Below, piece by piece: positions 1 through 4,610 of a stretch of 5,681 nt of DNA. How positions within the stretch are numbered: position 1 is the stretch's first letter; each line of letters starts with the position of its first letter. A program made the position numbers and the translations under genes. Origin of the DNA: Candidatus Eiseniibacteriota bacterium (GTDB taxonomy: Bacteria; Eisenbacteria; RBG-16-71-46; JAFGJU01). Where the stretch lies: contig JAFGJU010000162.1 in the NCBI GenBank assembly GCA_016928935.1, forward strand, positions 1 through 5,681. Direction: 5' to 3'. Under the pieces are notes generated by a model. That model was not told the origin of the DNA. It saw only the letters and a list, made by a program, of their open reading frames with translations, and did not search any database.

Positions 1-166
1 AAGTTGAATCCAACCCCGGTTGACAAACGTTGGTTCAAGACCTACGAAACTCGTGCACCGAATTCAACCTGCTGATCCACATCACCTCCTTGAAGGTGTC
101 ATCACACCTGGTAACTCACTCAAGTCCGTCAAAGAGCGCCAGACAGCGCCGCCGGTCGTCAACTCT
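1..166 (-). promoter_or_regulatory. Possible leader of an off-window gene: perfect Shine-Dalgarno in competing hairpins
   Basis: No credible gene fits in this stretch downstream of the dockerin gene. On the minus strand, AAGGAGGTGAT at 91-81 is an 11-base match to the anti-Shine-Dalgarno tail of 16S rRNA. The segment CACCT (98-94) can pair in two ways. It can pair upstream as AGGTGT-GATG-ACACCT (109-94), or downstream as CACCT-TCAAGG-AGGTG (98-83), which would hide the Shine-Dalgarno. The ATG at 82-80 or GTG at 80-78 that follows opens only a 15- or 12-residue frame. A further imperfect inverted repeat, TTGAATCCAAC / GTTGGTTCAA, lies at 4-14 and 29-38. It could be a terminator-like hairpin, but there is no T-run. 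I see no convincing terminator for the dockerin gene. The regulatory reading is inference. Confidence 0.3.
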
Positions 167-745
167 CTACGATCCGCTGTGCAGCCAGTGGAGAGCGAAT
201 ATCGAGAAGTCGAGAGCGTCGACCGTACCGTCGTTGTTGAAATCGCTTCTAAGGCTCGCGCCGCTCTTCAGCCAGTCGAGAGCGAAGAACGAGAAGTCGA
301 GCGCGTCAACCGTCGGGCTGCAGTTGTAGTCCGGCGACATGACACTGACCGTTCCGTCGCAAATCGTATAGCCCATGCACGACACGCTGTACGTGCTGCT
401 GATACGCGGCGTGTCGATCGTCGAAATAGTGCCGATCGGCAGGTCCAGTCTCACATAACCGTTCGAGTCGGTGATGCCGCTGATTCCCGAGGAGCTGACG
501 CACAGCTCGGTCGTATTACCGAAAGTGACTGTCACGGTCTGGCCGGCTATCGGCAGGTTGAACTGGTCCATAACCGTGACGTCCATCTTGTCAAAGTCCC
601 CCTGCGGGCAAACGCGGATTACGTCAGCTACCGGGGCGCCGTAAAAGGAACAGCTGCAAAGATCTCTGAATGGCACGCTTGCGAAAGCGGGGATCGCAAA
701 GAGCACCGCAGCTACCATAATTCCTACGCAAACGAGTCTAGTCAT
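167..745 (-). CDS. Small secreted protein with Ig-like segment and C-terminal dockerin repeats
   Basis: This is a 192-residue exported protein. The ATG at 745 is chosen because AGGAGGT lies 7 nt before it and a signal peptide follows directly: MTR, then a hydrophobic core, with likely cleavage after AIPAFA near residue 22. An in-frame ATG at 769 would add eight polar residues and has no such site. Residues 52-135 are beta-rich; DVTVMDQFNLPIAGQTVTVT resembles invasin/Ig-like domains. Residues 139-158 and 168-187 are two dockerin-type calcium-loop repeats 29 residues apart. The second has the canonical DFNNDGTVDALD. The first reads DYNCSPTVDALD, lacking the usual D-G pair. Seven cysteines in the mature part suggest disulfides. 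Dockerins classically bind cohesins, but no cohesin is seen here, so the ligand is unknown; the repeats may serve cell-surface or self-association roles. The gene has its own promoter at 887-916. Confidence 0.85.
   Translation of the reverse strand: MTRLVCVGIMVAAVLFAIPAFASVPFRDLCSCSFYGAPVADVIRVCPQGDFDKMDVTVMDQFNLPIAGQTVTVTFGNTTELCVSSSGISGITDSNGYVRLDLPIGTISTIDTPRISSTYSVSCMGYTICDGTVSVMSPDYNCSPTVDALDFSFFALDWLKSGASLRSDFNNDGTVDALDFSIFALHWLHSGS
170..313 (-). repeat. In-gene 87-bp-spaced dockerin repeat
   Basis: Two DNA copies of the dockerin half-repeat lie 87 bp (29 codons) apart. The best matching segments begin at 182 (CAGCCAGTGGAGAGCGAA on the plus strand) and at 269 (CAGCCAGTCGAGAGCGAA). The similarity carries on through the part coding for the shared VDALDFS-FAL-WL pattern. 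This is the usual duplicated architecture of type I dockerins. The nucleotide similarity suggests a fairly recent duplication or ongoing homogenisation. Confidence 0.8.
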
Positions 746-880
746 TGGTTCGACCTCCTCATAGCGCACTGGAGAAAACTACCAAGAGCTGGAACAGAAC
801 GAGACGATTCCGAGTCGAAATCTAAGTAGCCGCAACACACCTCCTTTCAGGTACACTATGTAGTACGTTCTCAACGCACA
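746..880 (-). promoter_or_regulatory. 135-nt 5' leader of the dockerin gene with a second strong Shine-Dalgarno and a short leader frame
   Basis: The leader runs from the predicted start near 880 to the ATG at 745. It holds two ribosome-binding sites. The proximal AGGAGGT (759-753) serves the dockerin gene. The distal AAAGGAGGTG (847-838) stands in front of TTG at 835, with 4 nt between AGGAGG and the start. That TTG would begin an 18-residue Arg/Leu-rich frame (RLLRFRLGIVSF, then C, a serine run and W) ending in TAG at 779, 33 nt before the dockerin ATG. A near-palindrome, GTACTACATAGTGTAC (866-851), lies just before the distal site. The frame could be a regulatory leader peptide or a decayed gene start. 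Translation of it is not established. Confidence 0.45.
753..759 (-). promoter_or_regulatory. Ribosome binding site deciding the dockerin gene start
   Basis: AGGAGGT is a full Shine-Dalgarno core with a 7-nt spacer (CGAACCA) before the ATG at 745-743. It lies inside the codons that would follow the alternative ATG at 769, so it selects the downstream start. Confidence 0.85.
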
Positions 881-886
881 CAACCT

Positions 887-916
887 AGTATACCACAATC
901 TAATAACACGTGTCAA
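887..916 (-). promoter_or_regulatory. Sigma-70-type promoter for the dockerin gene
   Basis: On the minus strand, a perfect -35 TTGACA (916-911) is separated by 18 bp from TATACT (892-887), a 5/6 match to the -10 consensus. The hexamer is preceded by TGG, the extended -10 TGn motif. The predicted start is a G near 881-879. The 8-bp palindrome ACACGTGT (906-913) overlaps the downstream edge of the -35 and could be an operator, but no regulator is visible here. Confidence 0.82.
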
Positions 917-919
917 CAC

Positions 920-1066
920 AAAAGCCCTGGGACGGAACGTCGGTCCGCGCTCGTCGAGGCCTGCAACACCCAGTTGTGAGAACCCAAGTTGAAAGCCCTT
1001 CGCTTCCCAAGGCTTCAATCTTCTTAAATCGCAGTATGTTAGAAAGAGCAGGCCCCGCACTCTGGC
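920..1066 (-). ncRNA. Candidate structured small RNA, 6S-like rod
   Basis: This stretch lies between two strong promoters and starts where the upstream one predicts initiation. Its minus-strand RNA closes on itself. GGGGCCTGC (1056-1048) pairs with GCAGGCCTC (964-956) over nine base pairs, one of them G-U. GTGC (1060-1057) can add four more with GCGC (950-947) across a five-base bulge. Inside, AACAT (1040-1036) can pair with GTGTT (969-965). The apex is a hairpin: TTGAAGCCTT (1018-1009), loop GGGAAGCG, then AAGGGCTTTCAA (1000-989), with one bulged T. A roughly 145-nt rod with a closing stem, an asymmetric central loop and an apical hairpin fits the architecture of 6S RNA, which sequesters sigma-70 RNA polymerase. 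I have no alignment to prove this. The 3' end is uncertain: CCCAGGGCTTTT (931-920) follows only a weak GGAC/GTCC hairpin. Alternatives are an unknown small RNA or a long untranslated spacer. Confidence 0.5.
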
Positions 1067-1070
1067 AAAG

Positions 1071-1099
1071 AGTGTATCACACGTAGCGCCGAATGTCAA
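1071..1099 (-). promoter_or_regulatory. Sigma-70-type promoter upstream of the candidate small RNA
   Basis: A perfect -35 TTGACA (1099-1094) is followed by an ideal 17-bp spacer and TACACT (1076-1071). TGA before the hexamer supplies an extended -10 TGn motif. The predicted start falls around 1066-1063. It begins only 25 bp after the tRNA CCA end and has no open frame of quality downstream, so its natural product is the structured RNA at 920-1066. Confidence 0.78.
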
Positions 1100-1124
1100 G
1101 GGAAAACCCCACATGGCAACACCT

Positions 1125-1201
1125 TGGTGGGCGAAACAGGACTTGAACCTGTGACCCCTTGCGTGTAAGGCAAGTGCTCTAGCCGACTGAGCTATTCGCC
1201 C
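1125..1201 (-). tRNA. tRNA-Val (anticodon UAC)
   Basis: A complete 77-nt tRNA. The acceptor stem GGGCGAA (1201-1195) pairs perfectly with TTCGCCC (1135-1129). The D-arm stem is GCTC/GAGC. The anticodon stem CTTGC/GCAAG encloses CTTACAC, giving anticodon TAC at positions 34-36, which reads valine codons. The variable loop is GGGTC, and the T-arm is ACAGG-TTCAAGT-CCTGT. Discriminator A and the CCA end are encoded. It starts 4 bp after the stop of the small membrane protein gene, so it may be processed from a shared transcript. I see no independent promoter in that gap. Confidence 0.97.
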
Positions 1202-1205
1202 ACAC

Positions 1206-1433
1206 TTATCTTGCGAAAATCGCCAGCGGGACTAGGGCGCAGTAGCCGGCCACCAACAGAATCGGAGCCGCCGTGATGGAGCCCCTGGAAAGGAGGGCGT
1301 AACCCACCACGATCGCCGCGAACCCTGCCCCAAAAAGCCAGTAGCTCCGAGCTGAGAAACGAAGTGAATCACTCCGGGTCTCCCTGGCCTTGCGGCCGGC
1401 AGAACTCTTCTTGCCCTTGCCGACTTCTTTCAT
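1206..1433 (-). CDS. Small two-helix membrane protein, function unknown
   Basis: A predicted 75-residue protein beginning MKEVGKGKKS. The N-terminal 29 residues are basic and polar (many K, R, S). Two hydrophobic segments follow, about residues 31-49 (YWLFGAGFAAIVVGYALLS) and 53-73, joined by the short turn RGS. It therefore looks like a membrane hairpin with a cationic tail. I prefer the ATG at 1433 because a purine-rich AGGGTGG sits just before it. An in-frame ATG at 1469 would add 12 residues but has no visible ribosome site. The pattern resembles short uncharacterised DUF3098-like membrane proteins, but I cannot assign a family. It lies about 200 bp after larE, and its stop is 4 bp before tRNA-Val. 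Confidence 0.65.
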   Translation of the reverse strand: MKEVGKGKKSSAGRKARETRSDSLRFSARSYWLFGAGFAAIVVGYALLSRGSITAAPILLVAGYCALVPLAIFAR

Positions 1434-1631
1434 GGTCCACCCTATGTGGCTAGCGGGTTCAACAGACATGAGAACGCAGGGGGTCTCCGGTCCGTCGCTA
1501 GCTGATACACCGGGATCCCCAGAAGTTCCCTCGAAAAGTGAAGAATCTGCGAAAAAACCCCTCGAGCTGCTGCCCGGTCTTGCCGGCCGCTCCGGCAGGA
1601 TCCCGGCTGCTCCAGGACTCGCCCGCCGGGC

Positions 1632-2471
1632 CTAGGACTCGTCCGTCGGCTTTCGCATGTTCCCGACGGCCTCGTTCAGGCTGCCGGTCCTGTAACCCTC
1701 CATGTCCAGGCAGACAAAGACGAACCCCAACCCCCTCAGCTCCTGGACAACCCGGTTTCTTACCTCATCGGACATGAGCTTGTCAAGCTCGCTCGCGGGC
1801 ACCTCTATTCTCGCAACCTGACCGTGCATCCGGACCCTAACTTGTGAGAATCCGTAATGTTTCACGATTGTCTCGGCGGCCGCCACCCTGCTGAGTTTCT
1901 CGGGCGTAACGGGGTCGCCATACGGAATCCTGGAGGCCAGACAGGCCTGGGCGGGTTTTGACCAGTTGGGGAGCCCCAGCTTCCGCGCCAGTTCCCTGAC
2001 CTCCGGTTTGGACAAGCCCACCTCCTGAAGCGGGCTCCTCACGCCCATCTCCCTGGCCGCGCGCGACCCCGGCCTTACGTCCTTGACGTCCTCCACGTTG
2101 GAGCCGTCCAGGACCCAGGCCGCCCCATCCTGCTCGGCCATCAGCTTCAAGCGGCCGAAGAGCTCCAGCTTGCAGTAATAGCACCTGTCGGGAGGGTTGC
2201 CGGCAAACCTGGGGTCCGAGAGTTCGTCCGTCTCCACCACCACGCAGCGGGCCCCGATGGACCGGGCCAGGCCGACTGCCTCTTCCAGCTCGGCCTCGGG
2301 ATAAGTGGCCGACTTTGCCACGACCGCCAGCACTCGGTCACCCAGCTCCGAGTGCGCCAGCTTGAGCAGGAGAGAGCTGTCCACTCCCCCGGAGAAGGCC
2401 AAGACCGCACTGCCCATGCGGTTAAGCAGCTCCCCCAGCCTTGCCGCCTTCTTTTCGAGGTCCGTGTTCAC
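1632..2471 (-). CDS. larE: ATP-dependent sacrificial sulfur transferase LarE
   Basis: A 279-residue PP-loop (N-type ATP pyrophosphatase) protein. LarE adenylates the pyridinium dicarboxylate precursor and transfers sulfur to it while building the nickel-pincer cofactor of lactate racemase-type enzymes. The P-loop SGGVDSS is at residues 27-33. NPPDRCYYCK (92-101) and DGSNVEDVKDVRPG (122-135) are LarE hallmarks. SKPAQACLASRIPYG (171-185) carries Cys177, corresponding to the sacrificial cysteine of the Lactobacillus enzyme. This motif has only that one cysteine, so it looks like the single-cysteine type rather than the iron-sulfur type. The start is GTG, with GAGAGGA about 9 nt upstream, inside a tandem repeat. 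larB, larC and larA are not in the window; solitary homologues occur widely, so the true substrate is uncertain. Last gene of the five-gene operon, 18 bp after mltG. Confidence 0.92.
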   Translation of the reverse strand: MNTDLEKKAARLGELLNRMGSAVLAFSGGVDSSLLLKLAHSELGDRVLAVVAKSATYPEAELEEAVGLARSIGARCVVVETDELSDPRFAGNPPDRCYYCKLELFGRLKLMAEQDGAAWVLDGSNVEDVKDVRPGSRAAREMGVRSPLQEVGLSKPEVRELARKLGLPNWSKPAQACLASRIPYGDPVTPEKLSRVAAAETIVKHYGFSQVRVRMHGQVARIEVPASELDKLMSDEVRNRVVQELRGLGFVFVCLDMEGYRTGSLNEAVGNMRKPTDES

Positions 2472-2477
2472 GGATGA

Positions 2478-2593
2478 GCTTCCTCTCGCCTATTCGCTGT
2501 CCGGGGCAACGCCCGAGCTGGTGTCCACCCGGCCGGTTTCTTCTTGCCTACTTGCTGTCCGGGGCAACGCCTGAGCTGGTGCCCACCCGGCCG
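2478..2593. repeat. 58-bp tandem duplication across the mltG 3' end and larE ribosome site
   Basis: Two directly abutting 58-bp copies, 2478-2535 and 2536-2593, differ at seven positions. All seven are C/T transitions on the plus strand. The copies start GCTTCCTCTC and GTTTCTTCTT, and both end in CCACCCGGCCG. Because 58 is not a multiple of three, the two copies are read in different frames within mltG. The copy next to larE keeps the ribosome site GAGAGGA; in the other copy it has become AAGAAGA. Confidence 0.95.
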
Positions 2594-3665
2594 ACCCCGG
2601 CTTCCGGAGCCCCCCGGCCGAGGTGTCCGCCCCGGCTCCGGCGGACCCGCCGACTCTCCTGGCCACCCGTGCGGCTCTCGTCGCTGCCGCGTGCTCTTCC
2701 ATCGTCCTACTGAAAATGTGAGTGCCGTCCCCCCTGGCCACGAAGTAGAGGTCGCTGCAGCCCTGCAGCGGGTAGAGAACGGCCAGTATGGACGCCTTTC
2801 CGGGGTTGTTGATGGGGCCGGGCGGAAGACTCGTGACCAGGTACGTGTTGTAGGGTGAGACTACTCCCAGGTCCTTGTACATTATTCTCTGCTTCCTCTC
2901 CCCCAGCGCGTAAGCCACTGTGGGATCGGCCTGGAGCCTCATTCCCCGCTTCAGTCTGTTCCAATAGACCGCTGCTATCCTGGGCCGTTCTTCCTGTGCG
3001 CCCGCCTCTCCCTCCACTATCGAGGCGAAGGTCACGACCTGATGCCAGGTCAGCCCCACCGCCGCGGCCCTGTCCTTGAGCTCGGGTCCGAGGACGCTGT
3101 GCCCCTTCATCACCATCATCCTCACTACCTCAAACGGCCCCATCCCCGGCACCAGGGAGTAAGTGTCGGGGAAAAGGTAACCTTCCAGGCTGGCGGACCC
3201 CACCCCGAGGGAGGCCGCGCACGAGCTGTCGTCGATCAGCGCCAGGAAGGCCCTCTTGTCGAGCAGGATCTCCGCCTCCAGAAGCTCGGCTATTTCCCTG
3301 GCCGTAAGACCCTCCGGGACGGTGATGAGGTCGGCGCGGTTCATGCCTTCCACAAGTTGTCTAATCAGCTCGAACATGCTGGCGGTTCGCTCGAGCGTGA
3401 AACGCCCGGCCTGGAGCTTCCTCTCGACTCCCATGGCCTTCGCCGCCAGCACAAACATGGGCTTGTTCCTTATGAGGTCGCGTTCCTTGAGGACGTCCGC
3501 GATTTCGTCCAGCTGCGCGCCGCGCCGGACGACCACCATGACTCTGTCCGGCTCCCCCACGTGCCGCGCCGGAGGAAGGAAAAGGCTCGCCAGGAACATC
3601 ACCAGCGCAACCCCGGCGATTGTGAGAAGTCTGCGGAAGATTGTGAGCAGTCTGACGCGCTTCAT
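2490..3665 (-). CDS. mltG: Endolytic murein transglycosylase MltG (YceG family)
   Basis: A 391-residue inner-membrane lytic transglycosylase that cleaves nascent peptidoglycan strands and so sets glycan length. One N-terminal membrane segment (about residues 13-31) follows a short basic cytoplasmic stretch. A LysM-like region comes next (about 40-110). The catalytic YceG domain carries LEGYLFPDTY (160-169), SIVEGEA with the catalytic glutamate E218 (as in E. coli MltG), LQADPTV (244-250), SPYNTY (270-275) and SLPPGPINNPG (279-289). The family core ends near residue 327. The remaining roughly 65 residues are a low-complexity Gly/Ala/Arg/Pro tail, the last part of which arises from a frame-shifting 58-bp tandem repeat. 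The start ATG has no clear Shine-Dalgarno; it lies 28 bp after ruvX, so coupling to upstream translation is likely. Confidence 0.95.
   Translation of the reverse strand: MKRVRLLTIFRRLLTIAGVALVMFLASLFLPPARHVGEPDRVMVVVRRGAQLDEIADVLKERDLIRNKPMFVLAAKAMGVERKLQAGRFTLERTASMFELIRQLVEGMNRADLITVPEGLTAREIAELLEAEILLDKRAFLALIDDSSCAASLGVGSASLEGYLFPDTYSLVPGMGPFEVVRMMVMKGHSVLGPELKDRAAAVGLTWHQVVTFASIVEGEAGAQEERPRIAAVYWNRLKRGMRLQADPTVAYALGERKQRIMYKDLGVVSPYNTYLVTSLPPGPINNPGKASILAVLYPLQGCSDLYFVARGDGTHIFSRTMEEHAAATRAARVARRVGGSAGAGADTSAGGLRKPGSAGWAPAQALPRTASRQEETGRVDTSSGVAPDSE
3618..3654 (-). repeat. Short 21-bp-spaced in-frame repeat in the MltG membrane leader
   Basis: CAGACTTCTCACAATC (3633-3618) and CAGACTGCTCACAATC (3654-3639) match at 15 of 16 bases and are 21 bp apart. 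They encode the doubled RLLTI that opens the MltG transmembrane leader. This is an in-frame seven-codon duplication that slightly lengthens the cytoplasmic end of the anchor. Confidence 0.75.
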
Positions 3666-3693
3666 GTCGGATTCGGTCGAGACGGGACTGAGA

Positions 3694-4155
3694 CTAGGCC
3701 GGCTCGGCGCCGGCAGGGTCAGCTCCTGCGGGTGCGGGGCCCGAAGATTTCCTGTCGAGATAGGATTGCAGGATCAACATGGCGGCTACGGCGTCTCGTT
3801 TCTGCTTCTGCCTCCTCACCTTCTTGCTCAGATTCTGGAGAAGGCGCTGGGCCTCGACCGTCGAATACCGTTCGTCCCACAGAGACACGGTCTTCCCGCA
3901 GCCCTTTGAGAGAAGGGCGCCGAATTCGGCCGCCTTCGCGGCCTGGGGACCCGCTCCACCCCTCAGAGAAACGGGATAACCAACCACAATCTCGGTTACC
4001 CCCTCCTTTTCGACTATTTCCTTTATCTTGACGACCGCCTCCTGTGGCGTGGCCGCCTCAACCACGGAGGGACTCCCCGCGACCACACCCCCGGGGTCAC
4101 TGATGGAGATGCCAAATCTTTTCTCTCCGAAGTCTACACCCATCACCCTGGCCAT
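3694..4155 (-). CDS. ruvX: RuvX/YqgF family Holliday junction resolvase-like nuclease
   Basis: A 153-residue RNase H-fold protein. YqgF acts in 5' processing of pre-16S rRNA in E. coli, and other members resolve Holliday junctions. The active-site pattern is intact: GVDFGEKRFGIS (residues 6-17, Asp8), VVGYPVSLRGG (57-67), WDERYSTVEAQ (93-103, Asp94/Glu95) and KRDAVAAMLILQSYLD (119-134, Asp121). Family members are about 135-150 residues. Here the extra length is a Pro/Ala/Gly tail after residue 136 that looks unstructured. ATG lies 3 bp after the stop of the kinase gene, indicating translational coupling. A second ATG (Met5) would remove part of the first beta strand and is less likely. Confidence 0.95.
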   Translation of the reverse strand: MARVMGVDFGEKRFGISISDPGGVVAGSPSVVEAATPQEAVVKIKEIVEKEGVTEIVVGYPVSLRGGAGPQAAKAAEFGALLSKGCGKTVSLWDERYSTVEAQRLLQNLSKKVRRQKQKRDAVAAMLILQSYLDRKSSGPAPAGADPAGAEPA

Positions 4156-4158
4156 CGC

Positions 4159-4590
4159 CTAGGTCCCGGTCTCTTCGCGGGCAGCGCCCAGGTGCTTCAC
4201 CATGGTTATGGAAGTCCCGTTCGTGAAATCGTACTGGACGTCGTCCATGAGCGCCTTGATGATGGCGAATCCCCTGCCTCTCTCTTCCACACCGTTTCCG
4301 ATGTCACACTTGAGCCCCTCGGGGTCGAACCCGGCCCCGGGGTCGACGACCGTCACCTTGAGGTCGTCGCCCTCCATCGAGTACGTGACCGTCACTGCCT
4401 TGGCCTGGTCGCAGCAACAGCCGTGCTGGATGGCGTTCGTGCAGGCCTCGATGATGGCGATTGAAATGGCGTCCCTCTCGCCGACGGCGAAGCCGGCGTA
4501 CGCCGTCACGGCATCCGACACCTTGTCAACGAGTCTGAGGAAATCGAGCTGCCCGGGTATTATGATCGTCACGCTGCTACTTGCGCTCAC
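4159..4590 (-). CDS. RsbW/SpoIIAB-like anti-sigma factor serine kinase (HATPase_c_2)
   Basis: A 143-residue stand-alone GHKL ATPase domain. The N box is EACTNAIQHG (residues 48-57; Glu48, Asn52), the G1 box DPGAGFD (83-89), and the G2-type loop ERGRGFAIIKALMD (103-116). The closing strand is GTSITMVKHL (125-134). Relatives bind a sigma factor or phosphorylate an STAS anti-anti-sigma protein in partner-switch control of stress or developmental genes. No STAS protein, PP2C phosphatase or sigma factor is in the window, so the partner is unknown. Three consecutive cysteines (58-60) directly follow the N box, an unusual feature near the nucleotide pocket. The start is GTG, with GGGGA five bases upstream; the gap after rluD is 20 bp. 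A role as a generic regulatory ATPase cannot be excluded. Confidence 0.85.
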   Translation of the reverse strand: MSASSSVTIIIPGQLDFLRLVDKVSDAVTAYAGFAVGERDAISIAIIEACTNAIQHGCCCDQAKAVTVTYSMEGDDLKVTVVDPGAGFDPEGLKCDIGNGVEERGRGFAIIKALMDDVQYDFTNGTSITMVKHLGAAREETGT

Positions 4591-4610
4591 CGCTGTCCCC
4601 GCATGGTCCT

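Noticed and set aside
20..829. Plus-strand open frame of 269 codons at the left end
   Set aside because: It is antisense to the dockerin gene and its leader. It has no ribosome site or recognisable domain, and its repeats (PVESE-REVE) are the complement of the dockerin repeat codons.
920..946. Intrinsic terminator for the candidate small RNA
   Set aside because: The GGAC/GTCC stem is only four pairs and the T-run is four bases, so it is too weak to annotate separately.
779..1114. Minus-strand open frame of 111 codons between tRNA-Val and the dockerin gene
   Set aside because: It runs through two strong promoters and the self-pairing RNA, starts without a ribosome site, and shows no domain. 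Only its last 18 codons, behind the strong site at 838-847, are kept as a possible leader frame.
1552..1597. Possible terminator after larE
   Set aside because: TGCCGG-AGCGG-CCGGCA (1597-1581) is a good hairpin, but the T6 run (1557-1552) is more than 20 bases further on, so it does not form a standard intrinsic terminator.
3042..4031. Long plus-strand open frames opposite mltG and ruvX
   Set aside because: They lie opposite two genes with intact family motifs. Their composition (Arg, Pro, His rich) is typical of GC-rich shadow frames.
4587..4604. Six-codon frame ATG CGG GGA CAG CGG TGA just before the kinase gene, whose TGA overlaps the GTG start
   Set aside because: There is no adequate ribosome site and the length is trivial; chance overlap is the simplest reading.
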